Source: Sipunculus nudus
Lineage: Eukaryota; Annelida; Sipuncula; Golfingiida; Sipunculidae
Direction of reading: 5' to 3'
DNA length: 64,000 nucleotides
NCBI GenBank assembly: GCA_026874595.1
Contig: CM049307.1
Coordinates: 9,445,579-9,509,578 of the forward strand
The position numbers and the translations under genes are program-made. Within the stretch, counting starts at the first letter, position 1. Each line of letters starts with the position of its first letter. Below are positions 10,439-21,589 of the stretch, piece by piece. The notes under the pieces are model-generated. The model saw only the letters and a program-made list of their open reading frames with translations. It was not told the origin of the DNA and did no database searches.

Positions 10439-12804
10439 CTAGTTGTCATCCATGGGATTCAGAAGGGTCATGCGTCTTGGTTTCTTGTTAGCATAGATGT
10501 CTACAATTTTTTCATAGTCAAGGGGAATGTCCCTGTGTATGTAGAGCATCATGAGGGCATTCAGCCGCTCTTCCCCATGGTTGTGCGCTGAAAGGTCTTA
10601 ATATATCTCAATGAAGAGTGTGCCCTCTCAACAGTTGAGGAAGTCACTGGTACCAGCAAAACTAGTTTCAAAATTGCGGTGACATTAGGAAACTGTTTGG
10701 CATTGATGACTGCCAGTGTCCCAGATGTTGTTGCTGGCAGTTCAGGTTGGTTGTGCCACATCCTCCTCCACAGACGCATCTCCTGGTTAAAGGTGTCATG
10801 TGCAGGCAAATCCTCTTTGTAATACGAATATATCGCTTCTTGTTTTTCCTCCGTCAGGGCCTCTAGGTTTGCAGGCAACACATACAGGGCACGGATGGCA
10901 TGGACATTGACTTTACTAAATCTTGATTCAAGTTGTAGGATAAGTCCATCCAAGTATGGAATAAAAACTGTTCTTTTCCAGTAAACGTCTGGAGTATCTC
11001 CTTCGTGATTTGCCCTCATTGTCTGCCGCCCACATCTTCTTGGTATGCCTATTTGGACCTGTGCACTGCTCCCCATTGCTTGTGATTTGGCCATAATAAT
11101 AGCAAACTCTTTTTCAACGTTTCCGCGAATATCTTTCATCTCTTTAAGAATTAGTTTAATTTCTTCATATGCATGTACTATTTCCATGCTTCTGCCTTGA
11201 AGCATTGTAACCAATGCTGCTGTAAATCCGAACAGATATTTGGCACATTGAAAAGAAACGATGAACGAAGAAGAGGTTATTTTGTGCAGCAGCCCATTGG
11301 CTTCTGTGATGGTTTTTGAGTCCCATTTCGTCTTGTTGGCATCGTTGTCTCTGATTATCTCTAAGCAATCCAGTAAAGGTGGATAAACCTCTTCAAAATC
11401 AAATAGAGACTTATGGCGCTCTACCCAACGAGTCTCACAAAGAACTTTAACTTTCCTGATAGAAATTTTAGAGCTTGGTCCTGCATCAGAGTTGTGATGG
11501 TCAATACATTCCTCCAGCATTGACTGCCGTTTTGGGGAATATTTGTAAAAAAGAGCAACTTCTTTGATGGCAGACAACATACAATGAATGTCACTTACTG
11601 AACATGACTAAGACAAGGCTAAGTTCAGATCATGGCTGGTGCAGTGGAAATATGGGGCTCTAGGTGCATGGGCCGTAAACCTTGCAGCACAGCCCCTCTG
11701 TTCACCTGCCATGTTTCCTGCACCATCATAGGTTTGTGCCCGGCAGTTTTCAGGAGAAAGTCCAGCACTGTTTATGATTCCCAATATTTCATTACAGACC
11801 GCTTCACCTGTGATACTTTTGCATGCTTCATATTCAAGAAGACGCTCTACAACAGCATTGCCTTTGGTATAGCGCAAGACTAGACCAATTTGTTCTCTGT
11901 TAGACAAGTCGGTGACCTCATCAGCTTGAATGTCATAAAGAGCTCCTATTGATTGCTGATGTACTTCCTCAATAATATAGTTTTGCATAAAATCTTTGAT
12001 GCAGTTTAGTAAATCATTCTGTGCTGTTTTGGAAATATATGTAGCATTCTTCGCACATGTTTCTAGATGCTGTTGAAGAATCTTATCTCCCGACTCCACT
12101 CTAAATTTCAGCAAAGCCTTTAGGTTTCCAGTATGTTCAATGTCTGACATCATTTCTGCTACACTCTGTACATCGCCAGTGCCTTTTAGTCCACCATCAT
12201 CTCTGTGTCCTCTGAGACCACAGAACTCAATAGACTTAATGAGAGATACAAGTACTTGACGATTCTTTTTCACTCTTTCAAGGGCTTGCACTGATATGGA
12301 GCTGTCTATTCTCACTGATGGGTTTTCCATTGTTCTTACAAAAGCTTCAAGACGAGTCTGAGCAGCTATGTGATACTCAAGAGTAGCGTGGACAGCCAGG
12401 TCGGTTTTTGCATCTTTCCAGTTCTGGTAGGCCTTTGTGATCAGCGTTGATGCCCTGCAACCTTGGGTTAACTGGAAAGAGCACACATGGAAGGCAGAAG
12501 AGACCACTTGCTTCCTTGGAGTACGTGATGAATGGAAACACATTAAACCAAGACCGTTGGCAATAACGTCTTTTTAAACCGTCTTTTGCTGTCTTGTCTT
12601 TGTATACCTTTTCAGGGAATTTGAAGTCCATGTCTGGGATGCGTTTTTTGATGAAGAGGTTTCTTTCAGTATTATTTATACCTTCTGGTCTGCTGACAAA
12701 GTCGCTGATATCCACTCTCGTTTCAATGTTGTCTGTAACCATGCATGGGAACCAACTCTGGTTCGCTATGCAGATTCTTTGAAGCCTCTTGCTCATCTTC
12801 TTCC
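10439..12804 (-). pseudogene. hAT transposase pseudogene, ZMYM1-like (TTF zinc finger, DUF4371, hAT dimerisation)
   Basis: Read from 12804 leftwards. First comes a TTF-type zinc-finger region (R-Y-C-Q-R-S-W, then L-F-C-L-P-C-V-L-F-P). A DUF4371-type transposase core follows: N-W-K-D-A; Q-A-D-E-V-T-D with L-R-Y; T-Y-D-G-A-G-N-M-A-G; the C-x-x-H motif H-C-T-S-H-D-L-N-L-A. Then W-V-E-R-H, an insertion with P-R-R-C-G-R-Q-T, and the hAT dimerisation block with S-S-T-V-E-R-A-H-S-S-L. The acidic catalytic positions of hAT enzymes appear kept. Three lesions interrupt it: a frameshift at about 12440-12500 between the zinc finger and the core; an in-frame TAG at 11608-11610; and a one-base shift in a GGGG run near 10575, after which the expected E-R-L-N-A-L...I-H tail continues in another frame to a TAG at 10439-10441. 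It is therefore dead as an enzyme. CTATAG before 12804 can serve as a splice acceptor. Confidence 0.85.
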
Positions 12805-13159
12805 CTATAAGGGAAATTTAATGCTTTTGAAGACGCCTTTTTAAGAATCTTAACTATCTTGATGTAATTTAGTCTAAAATGAACAGTTCTTTTTAATAAA
12901 ACCTGACACTATTATGTGTGTACATGTCTTGACTTCCCTACTCATCAAACATTATGAAGATTTTTAACTTATTTTATTACAAATCAGGTAACACTAGCAT
13001 TGTTACAGGTTTCTCAAGAGAACATTTATAAATTTGATGGCATGATTAATATGGAAAAACAATGTGCCTTAAATAGTTTTGTTATTTATGCCCCAGCTGT
13101 TGACAGTACAATCTAAAGTGACTCGGTCTAAAATTAGTCTAAATCATCCTTATCTTGTA

Positions 13160-13177
13160 GGGGGGGGGGGGGGGGGG
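13160..13177 (+). repeat. G18 homopolymer tract
   Basis: The longest G run in the window, directly upstream of the nested hAT fragment and an (AAT)n stretch. Confidence 0.9.
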
Positions 13178-13196
13178 TCGGGTATTTGCAAAACAA

Positions 13197-13240
13197 TAAT
13201 AACAGTAATAATAATAATAATAATAATAATAGTAATAATA
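13197..13240 (+). repeat. (AAT)n microsatellite
   Basis: AAT/TAA trinucleotides with occasional AGT interruptions; the isoleucine-rich open frame across it is an artefact. Confidence 0.9.
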
Positions 13241-13269
13241 GAATTATGTATACTAATTAGGGGCATACT

Positions 13270-13453
13270 TTGGCCAAAATATTTATTATCCAAAATTCAG
13301 GAACATACAAGACCCAGCTCAGCATCAGTTGAATGCTTTTTCTCAAACTTCGGAGTTGTACAGACGAAACTGAGAAACAGGCTGGGCATAGACAAAGCCA
13401 CTAAACTTGTGACATGTTATAGGCATTTGAGAGGAACAGAAGAAGTAGACTAG
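13270..13453 (+). pseudogene. hAT transposase C-terminal fragment (second element)
   Basis: About 48 residues ending in a stop codon at 13451-13453. They carry the hAT dimerisation signature: S-S-A-S-V-E-C-F-F-S-N-F-G, then K-L-R-N-R-L-G, then A-T-K-L-V-T-C-Y. It lies on the opposite strand to the surrounding ZMYM1-like transposase and is a different hAT lineage (S-N-F-G...L-R-N-R-L type). Everything upstream of this C-terminal tail is missing or replaced by simple repeats, so it is a truncated remnant. Confidence 0.7.
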
Positions 13454-13954
13454 GAGATTTAGTAAACACAGGACTGAAAAGGACGCAACATGTTTAAAAA
13501 TACCTGTTGAGTAGTTGTACATATATTTTGGATTAATAATATATGCTGTGAGGTGATATGATGTGGCAAATACTAATTGGTGCTTTAAAGTTAGATTTTA
13601 TTTTTATAACTTGAAAACACTTTTTACATGAATACACAAAAGATTCTGAATATATTTAAAAATACGTGTAGTATGCTGTCTTCACTGTAAACAATTGAGT
13701 AGTTTTCTTTTTGTGAAAATGGGATGTTTTTTTTACGTTAAATTTATAAAAATTAGTGGACTATGACTAATATTCCTGAATAAACACTGGTTTACCTTTG
13801 TTAGTTCAGTTAGTTGAATAAAACACAAATTGAGAGATGGTTTTTCCTTATTTCTCACTCACATTATTATTATCCAGGGGTATTTCCCTGTAATTCCCAG
13901 ATGGTAGTATTTGAGCTGTATTTTCCAGGGCGGGAATTCCAGGGAATTCCCACC

Positions 13955-13977
13955 CTGGGAATTCCCGAACAACCCTG
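13955..13977 (+). repeat. probable right terminus of the nested hAT element
   Basis: Ends GGGAATTCCCGAACAACCCTG; inwards from 13977 this reads CAGGGTTGTTCGGGAATTCC, a typical hAT start (CAGGG). Subterminal GGGAATTCC words repeat in both orientations from 13932. It lies about 0.5 kb downstream of the nested transposase stop, as expected. No matching left end was found, consistent with 5' truncation. Confidence 0.5.
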
Positions 13978-14086
13978 GACCAGACACTAATAAATCTCAG
14001 CTCATCTAACTTACAGTATCTGAGCTAAAAACTGTCTGAGATAAGGTTTATCTTTAGTGAAAGGAACAAACTATGATCTTACTTAC

Positions 14087-14157
14087 CTTACTTGGTCAGA
14101 AGTGGAAGATCTGGCAAAGAAATCAGAAATTTTCCGCTTTTTGATGGCTGCCATCAT
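14087..14157 (-). CDS. possible first coding exon of the ZMYM1-like hAT gene
   Basis: Encodes M-M-A-A-I-K-K-R-K-I-S-D-F-F followed by a Ser/Thr-rich stretch, ending at a strong donor GTAAGGTAAGT. A short basic K-x-K-R-K-x-x-x-F-F start is typical of hAT/ZMYM-type proteins. It lies upstream on the same strand as the transposase body and inside the element ends. Using the GTAAGT donor the splice gives an acidic E-E-D-E-Q-E continuation that stops after about 25 codons, while the zinc-finger frame needs another phase. A further frameshift near 12750 or a missed exon would explain this. Assignment is tentative. Confidence 0.4.
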
Positions 14158-14855
14158 ATAATACACACACAGTGAACATGTCCTTTGATTTCCATACAGT
14201 AAATGTGACCGCAACTGACCGGTTTGCCAAGCAAGTCAGTTCATTAAATAATAGCAAAGATGGGCCTTCCTGGTCTGGACAATTTCACACTTCATGGTGT
14301 CAGGACCTAGGCAGCTTCGCAAGCTCTGGTCTGACCAGTGACACTTTGATTCATTAATATACCCATGGTAATTACATTGTGAAAACAGAGCCTTTGATAC
14401 AAAGTAGTCAAAGAGTGAGGGAGGCAGTGCATGGACTACCTGCTTCCTCCTTGCATGTATATAGTTTATAGGTAACAGTTTGTGTGTATGTTTAAGATCA
14501 TTGTCAGTTTTAATTTAAAATTATATTTCTGATAGGACAACTTGATAGGAGGAAATGTGTGAATGGACCACTGCAGACACCTCTGCAGCCTAAAGAATGT
14601 AGCCATGGGCAATTAAGTCATTAGTTTTCTATCTGCTGGGCCAGCACAGTCACCCCAGGCGCAGAAGGCCTGATAACACACAGATTCCAGGAGACTCCAA
14701 GCTGCCAGCATGATTATAGGGTATAAGATATCAAATTATAGTGACAGCTCCAGGCAGATATGTTACATGTGAGCTTGTGATAGATGTGCCTGTACTTAAT
14801 AGTTAAGTGCCCTGCTCTGTGCAAAATAGGGGGGCCCGGGCCGGGTGGGCCCCCC

Positions 14856-14871
14856 CTTGGATCCGCCACCG
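14856..14871 (-). repeat. right terminal inverted repeat of the ZMYM1-like hAT element
   Basis: From 14871 inwards: CGGTGGCGGATCCAAG, then G6 and GCCC. It shares GGCGGATCCA and the following G-run/CCC layout with the left end at 9223. Three of the first fifteen bases differ. Confidence 0.5.
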
Positions 14872-15694
14872 AGTTATTTTTTGCCGCCGTTATAAAATGT
14901 GTCCATGAGTCGTGATATAAATCCCCTAAAAAGTAAACTCGCAGTCACCTCCTACAAAATGCGACCCACACGACAGAGTCGGTCGTTTTTTTAAGTCACC
15001 GCATTTTGCCGTGCCCATGGTTAGTGAAACATTTCCCTTGTCTTTCTCATGATCATCTAAAATCCGAGGATCTGCGGAGATAAAAAAAGATTTTCGTCGG
15101 AGATCTTCCTCAAGTCAAACCGTTCAAATGTTCTCCTTCATACTTTCACTTTTCATCACGATCTTACCCGATTTCAGTTTTTATGTTCTTCTTGTAATGA
15201 TGGACCGCTTACGTTCGAAAACATTAAAGGTGCTGACTATAATATATAATATCAGCAGGGATTGCAATATTTTCCACAAGGTGTCCGAAAAAGTCTGGCT
15301 TTTGAATGGTTCTGCCGAGCTCAGTTTCGGATGCCACCTCAAAGCACAGTCACGATCGAACTATTGTGACATTCTCGACATCGCGTGGAATATCCTCTGT
15401 AGACAAGGAATTATTAGGCCGAAGGCGGAAAAAGCCGACTTATTTAAATCTCTTCGTTAAAATGGCTGTGAACCTGTTACTACGAGGTTGTGATTATGGA
15501 AATTCTGGATGAAATCAGCTACTTTCGATAATTTGGATAAACCGATCGCTGTGTGTATGCTTGTAGCATCGCATTTGAGAGCACAGGAATTGTTGCACAC
15601 GGACGATTTCCCGCCATGAAATCACAAGAATGAAACTTAACGCGCATGCGTGTAGTATACTATGAATCTCTGAGTGGCTCCCTTAGGGCTGCTG
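14872..15694. other. non-coding or unassigned, moderately CpG-rich
   Basis: More CpG than its neighbours (for example around 14940-15010 and 15320-15440), as near a promoter. A 110-codon plus frame at 15128-15460 starts with hydrophobic residues (M-F-S-F-I-L-S-L-F) and an overlapping frame ends at 15512. Neither contains a recognisable domain or obvious splice context. Confidence 0.4.
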
Positions 15695-15708
15695 GGCGGG
15701 GTCTCTTT

Positions 15709-15846
15709 CCGCCAATCGCGTTGAAGCCCTGTCAGGTCGTCATATGCAAATACCTCGTTAACTCTCAATCAAATACTCGCCAATCGCGTTGAAGCCCTGT
15801 CAGGTCGTCTTATGCAAATACACTCTTAACTCTCAATCAAATACTC
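15709..15846 (+). promoter_or_regulatory. tandem 68-bp unit with CCAAT box and octamer ATGCAAAT
   Basis: Two near-identical copies (about 15709-15776 and 15777-15846) of a unit that starts CGCCAATCGCGTTGAAG. It continues CCCTGTCAGGTCGTC and contains ATGCAAATAC, then ends in AACTCTCAATCAAATACT. Each copy has a CCAAT box and a perfect octamer about 33 bases apart, with a CpG-rich core. Paired CCAAT and octamer sites are typical of animal promoters recognised by NF-Y and POU factors (family knowledge). The dependent gene is not identified; orientation is uncertain. Confidence 0.55.
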
Positions 15847-15849
15847 GCG

Positions 15850-18617
15850 CGATGGAAATGCTAAAAATAGGACTGAGCATCTGTGTGTTGTTTACAGGGT
15901 GGCAAATAGCCTACCGCGTTATATAACGCTACCACTTTATACCGCTATTTTAAGTGCTCCGAAGCGTTTATCAAGTGACAAATGTACGAACCTTGTTGCA
16001 AAACATTCTGAAATGATGTTCATCAATATATACTTACGTCTGATATATTTGTTCTTTTTAGCTTGATTTTTTTTCCCGCCTTGCAATTTCTGAGGGGTAA
16101 AGTTTTACCTCATTTGATATATTTGATTAAATTTCTTATGGGTATATTTTTACCAGATTTTTTATATAGTAATTTTTATTTTGTGTTTCTGAGGGTTTTT
16201 TTTCAATGACTGACAACAGATAGATCCTATCTTAAAGCTGATTTCAGTGATATTTTAAATAAAATGGACTTTGCTTATTTTCTGACTGGGTGACCCTGAT
16301 GAACCTTGATATTGCTTATTTCATGGCTATTTTCATTTGCCTGAACTTTCCTTTATTTGCTGTAAGCTTTGTATTTCAACTGACCATATAATATACTTCA
16401 AAATTAACAGTTAATTTTGCAACCAGTCTCCTTTACAAGTCATTTTAAACTTTCTAGCTGTTTTAGTAAGAAAGTGGACTGATTGTTTTTTCAAAAATGT
16501 TAATTTAGTGGAAATTATTAATTCATTAATTGTTAATTTAAATTGATTAAAGTTTATTTAAAAAGTAGAAAAATCATGATTTTGTTTAGAAAAGTTGATT
16601 TTTTACCAGCTTTCCCGAAAGTATTGAGGATATCCTGCAGATCCAGAAAATACTTTAGTTCACTTGACCTTACAGAAGGGCATATAGTTCCTATATATTC
16701 ATTTCATCATTTGTAAAATTTATATGGAAAAAATGGGGCTTTTCATTTTTTTAATTTTGAATTATATTTATTTTTATTTTCCCTCCTCCTCCCCACCACT
16801 TTTCATTTCTTCGTCCGAAAACTTTTTATTAAATAAGTAAGGCCTAAGTTGCAGTTGTATTGAAAATAAGATGCCTTTGCCATTATGAAAAAGATGCAAG
16901 ATGTTTCGTCGTTGCAGGCAGCTCACCTATTTACCATTGATCTCAAACGTTTGAACAAAATTAAGCCGCTATTCGAAGCTATGATATATATTAATATTAG
17001 GCCAAAATGGTCATGCTAGACTGAGGGAATGACCCATGGGTCACTTGTTTATTATTTATTCATGTGAATTACATCTTTGTCTCCTCTGATAGGAGTGATA
17101 GATTAAGCAATTGTGCATGTTGCAACTGTCATCTGATCATTGTAAACCCGATGAATGCGCTACCAAGTTGAGCGCACTTATCTAATCGCACAAATCGGCA
17201 ATTGGTTCAGACCAAATCCCGATCTCGACTTAAACCTCAGATCCCAATCGGGATTCTGACTAATCCAAACCCCAATCAAGATCTGGAACAGCCCAAATCC
17301 TATTTCAGGCTATGAGTTGACATATTATTAAATAAAGCCTTCAACACATACTTCTGATTAAATTTAGGATTTCAGTTCAGCCTGCTAATGAAATTAAAAT
17401 CTAATTTTGTCTTGTAAAATTTTATTTATGCCATGCTAAACCTCAGACACATAGAGTTAGTTGAACAAGTAAAAATATGTAGGACTGATACCTGACATGA
17501 ATAAATTAATGGAATAAAAGAATACTACTGACTTTTTTGGCACAATTATACCTTTGCGAACATTTGATATATGTTAGACTTGATGATTACAACTTTTCCT
17601 GGCTTATATAATGTATATATATATATATATAATCAAATAATTAAAGAATTAAATTTTGTATCTATATAAAAAAACTTCAATCACTACTGTGATATTTTTA
17701 GTTTTTTTTAATATCTATTATTCGGTTTGGAAAGTTATTAAAAAATATGTAAATGCAGCATAAATAAACATATTTCTTTCTATTTTGAAATATAACGTTT
17801 AAAGTTAAAAAAAAATTGTCAAAAAACATTGTCATAAGCTTTGGAGCGATCTTAAAAGAAGGTGGGGGGGGGGGGGGGTCGCATAATACAAATGAAAAAT
17901 ATATATCATAGTTTTCTTAAGCGTTTTAAAAAGTCAGGGGCGTATTCTGCAAATGTAAGCGCTCGAAAAGGGTTGGGTGTGGGAGGGGGTATCCCCCTTA
18001 CACGAGTTGGAAAATTTTGAAAAAAATGCAACATAAAATATGCATTTTCAGTGTAGTATTTAGATAAATTTCCTTTTTTTTTATAAAATACTGGACCACG
18101 AAAAAAATATTATATATTGAATTTACAAAATCATATTTGCAAAACTGATAATATTTATATCCTAATATGGTCCGTCATACATAATTATACGTTGAGAAAT
18201 AAAAAAAAATTGTTGTATTCCAAAGCAGACCTCTCTATAAGGTTAACAGTAAAAAAATGAATATACGCATACAAATAGGCCTGTATTTCCAACCGTTCTC
18301 ACTAACGTGAGTTGCATTATATTTTATTCCTTTACTTGTAAAAATTTAAAAAAAATGATGACCTATATTACAAAGCATGCTCAATTAAGAAATAAAGTCA
18401 GAGTTGTATTCACTTGATGCATGTAGAATGAGAAGAAATACAATGGAATGTCCATTCAAATTAATAGAATTTTTGTTAATTCACAAAGAATGGTCACACT
18501 AACCTCCATTGTTTGTCCAAAAAGCCCGTATATTCTGATGATGTTTATTATAGATAAAGTCTACCACGATGAATATAAATTATTGTCTTTGTACTTAAGG
18601 TGACATATAAGCCATAG
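15850..18617. other. AT-rich intergenic sequence, no gene seen
   Basis: Homopolymer-rich AT sequence. Recognisable items: the phrase GACCCATGGGTCACTTG at about 17031, shared with the CREG intron; a (TA)n at about 17612-17630; G15 at 17864-17878; and CAGGGGCGTATTCTGCAAA at about 17935, which resembles a hAT terminus but has no partner. Confidence 0.5.
17864..17878 (+). repeat. G15 homopolymer tract
   Basis: Flanked by GGT and TCGCATAA, similar to the TCGG sequence following the G18 tract at 13160. Confidence 0.9.
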
Positions 18618-18621
18618 GAAA

Positions 18622-18732
18622 GAGTGTCGAGTGTCGCTGGGTCCATCTTCCAAGGGGTCGAGTGTCTCTGGGGCCGAGTGTCGCTTGGGCCGAGTGTCTC
18701 TGGGCCGAGTGTCTCTTGGGCCGAGTGTTCCT
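18622..18732 (+). repeat. minisatellite, unit about GGGCCGAGTGTCTCTT
   Basis: Around seven degenerate copies of a 15-17 base unit centred on GAGTGTC(G/T)CT(T/G)GGGCC. Open frames on both strands across it repeat L-G-P-S/V-S-L-G-R type residues and are produced by the array. Confidence 0.85.
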
Positions 18733-18739
18733 GTTTCCA

Positions 18740-21570
18740 TTTCATTTGCAATAAGTATAGATAAGTTATACCGATCACTGATGATTTATTTTATAGGGGC
18801 AACAAAATATTTGTTCCGGTCCTATTAAAACATATTATAAGGTATAGACTACTAACGGTGCGGCTTTCTCTAACAGCTAAAGACCACCCCCGATCATTGT
18901 TTCTGATTCATAGACAGTTTCACGCGGGATTACACAGTTTTATAGTTTTTTTTATTCATTAACATAATTGAAAAGTGACCATTAAACTACCTCTTAAAAA
19001 AGAATTTCTATGATTTCTTGCTTTCTCTGTGTTTATATTAATGATCTAAGGGTATATTCTGGTCATGAAACGTTTATATAACGCCTCCGTGAAGGCGGTT
19101 TAAACTGTTTTATCAATAACATGTTTGTAGACACAGCAATGTTTACAAAAGTGTCAAACATGTTACCTAAGGTGGTAGGTTACTTTGCGCAGCCAACTTG
19201 TACGCAATACAGAAATGACTTGTTACAATAGAGATAGAGGTCCAGGTTTGTATTGTAAGTACATATGTTTTCCTTTGTGTTAATTCATCATGCGTAGCCT
19301 AATATTAAGATAACGAGACGTTTACTTTGAATTGAAAGCAGCATGAACTGCGATGCATTCCTAGAAATGACTTGTATCACGACTCAAGTAAGGCTTACAA
19401 GCACAATGTGAATGCCTTTATTCTCAGAGTCGGGCTGGACAGCTAAATTTATATTATCTAAAAACAATGATATATTGGAAGATACTGAGAAAATGCAGAT
19501 GGCTCACCAAATTTTAGTGATCAAGCCAATTTTCAATAGAATCCGATGCCACCCTTTTTTTTATTAATTAGAAAATTCTCATATGAACCATGATCTCAGA
19601 GGGTACATCCTGACCTTGTGCTAGCCCAGGGGGCTGGCAGACACTCTACCCTAGCAGACACTCAAAGGCAAATCTCGATAGATTCTCTGTGATTCACTTC
19701 AATTTATCGACGACGGTTTATGAATTTTGATAAATACCTAGCCCTGTGTATATAAATTGTGAATGAGAGAAAGTTAAATGATTAACTGTTTTACTGGCAA
19801 TAAAAAGTGTGAAATCTAAATAATGCACTATTTACTCTGAAGTCAGCGTTTTGTATTTTTGTCCTTGGTTTCCAGATGTGCTATATTAGTTCGATTTTAA
19901 AACACCTTGCACATATACAACTTACTGTAAGTCTTGTAGCCCACTAACGCCTGGTCGTTGATCGCCCAAAATGCTTAGTCTTGAGTCCCTGAAGAGAATG
20001 CCAACGGTCCCTGCAGTACCCCCGTATATGGAGTAATCTTCATAGAGTTCAACATATCACGTGATCAAATTTGTCTGATAGTATTGGTCAAAAGTTATAT
20101 TGCGTGGGTGATTATGTGGGTTGTTTACGAATAACTCCAGTTGTGCAGTCAATTTTCAAACCAATTCTAGCTTGCGACTTTTTCAACTGTCTATTAATAT
20201 AAAACCACCCACGTTGTTTTCGCCGTAGCATGCCTAGAATATTTGTTCTGTCGAACCCATGACCTTCAGATACAGTTCGGTGATTTGGATAGCGGCTGTG
20301 CTCTTGGTGACACACACATATCACCACGTGATCAGATAAAGTCTGTAGTGTATGATTAACGTTCATGAAGGCTTCATAAATTGTTTTCTTGAGCCTATAA
20401 TATTAAAATCGGATGACCAAACTTCTTTGTTAGCTTTTATTTTGCAGGGACACGGCTTTCATATATTTCAAATGTTCGTTTCATTATTCCAGGACCAAGG
20501 ATCACCTAAGGAATGCTCAATCCGTTAAACTTTGTAGTTGTCTGGATCACCATAAAAAATTTAATCCAGATGATTATGTCCCATTTCTACGCCTAGTTCA
20601 TTGTATTAGAACTATTGATCGTTGGTAGACCGTGTTACACTTCCATGAGCGCGTATATGCGTGGAAAATTGCTCATGTGATTTTATAACTGTAGTATTTC
20701 AATGTGATAGTCAGGGTATCAAGTATCTGCGTATAGACGTTTAAATCGCGACAGAGCGATTTCCACGCATAAGGTATGCGTGAACACGGGGATTCGGGAT
20801 TAAAATGACATCACTGCACTGCTTCATCTTCTTGTGAAAAACCTGTTAGACCAACTTGCAAACATATTGTCTGCCTGTTCACGCATACACGCGCACATAT
20901 AATCACCCCTTTTTTACGCATATATTCGTACATGCGCGTATATATGCACACATGTAAACGCTTACGCTTGTGGCCTTAACAATCATCCTATAAGTTATCT
21001 ATTTATTTATTTTCTAATTAATTTCTTTATTTCTAATGTCTCTGCGTAATTTTTAATTCTCGATCTTTCTGATTGTTTCTTGCTGAATTATGACTTAATT
21101 GTCTCCATTCTGCAGGCCACAGTTTTGCAGCAATCGCTTTCAAACTTATACAGTTGATTGACAATCAAAAGTCATAGAAGCCTTTTATTTTTGGTTAATG
21201 GAGCTCAACGGTCTAGGTCAAGGTCATAAAAAAATCAACATATTAATTTTTGGCATAACTTTGTCAAAAACTGTCCTATCTACACAAACCATACCTACTT
21301 TTTTCCTAAATTGCATCCCCTTTAACATGTTCTAGTCAACTGTCATCCCAGTTGCGTCAAACTGTCAGTATGTCCGTCTGTTCGTCAGTTGTTGAATTTT
21401 TCTCCCTGCTTGTTCTTTTGTCTGCCATTTGGCCATAATTTTGAGCAAACTGCACTGAATGTTATACAGTTGACGGAATAACTAAAGTTCTAGAAGTCTG
21501 TCGTCTTTAAGTGCACATAAGGTCTAGAAAAAGGTCATGAAAAACAACAAAATTATTTTTTCCATATCAT
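18740..21570. other. intergenic, no gene recognised
   Basis: Mixed composition with no motif-bearing exon. An 84-codon minus frame at 20112-20366 has no recognisable domain. Around 20640-20960 there are repeated TATGCG/CGCATA words and long alternating purine-pyrimidine stretches that could form left-handed DNA. A SINE-like or repeat phrase 'aaggtcataaaaa' starts near 21210 and leads into the next repeat block. Confidence 0.45.
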
Positions 21571-21589
21571 AATCAACTAGAATATGGGT

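Larger units (their letters stand above)
12805..14086 (-). other. putative intron of the hAT transposase, containing a second hAT remnant
   Basis: Bounded by a strong donor (GTAAGT from 14086) and an acceptor ending CCTTATAG before 12804. It contains G18 at 13160-13177, an (AAT)-type microsatellite at about 13197-13240, and the plus-strand hAT fragment described separately. The phases of the flanking exons do not match the transposase frame, so either this is not the true intron or the first exon is also damaged. Confidence 0.4.
9223..14871 (-). mobile_element. ZMYM1-like hAT DNA transposon, degenerate
   Basis: The left end starts CAGGGGCGGATCCAG at 9223. The right end, read inwards from 14871, is CGGTGGCGGATCCAAG; 12 of the first 15 bases match. 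Both ends then run into a long G tract followed by GCCC. Between them lies a minus-strand hAT transposase pseudogene (10439-12804) and a possible first exon (14087-14157). CAGGGGCGGATCCAG-type termini are common for this hAT group. An 8-bp target duplication is not convincing; both flanks contain GTTAT but in shifted register. The left end is firmer than the right. Confidence 0.6.

Noticed and set aside
15128-15512. 110- and 68-codon overlapping plus frames with a hydrophobic start
   Set aside because: Two frames equally open, no domain, no splice evidence; possibly transcribed leader near the octamer unit but not a supported CDS.
17135-17205. tRNA-like segment (GCGCTACCAAGTTGAGCGC)
   Set aside because: Resembles a D-arm/A-box in reverse, but no acceptor stem or proper B box could be formed; at most a decayed tRNA-derived SINE.
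20112-20366. 84-codon minus open frame
   Set aside because: Contains basic residues but no recognised domain, and no credible splice partners nearby.
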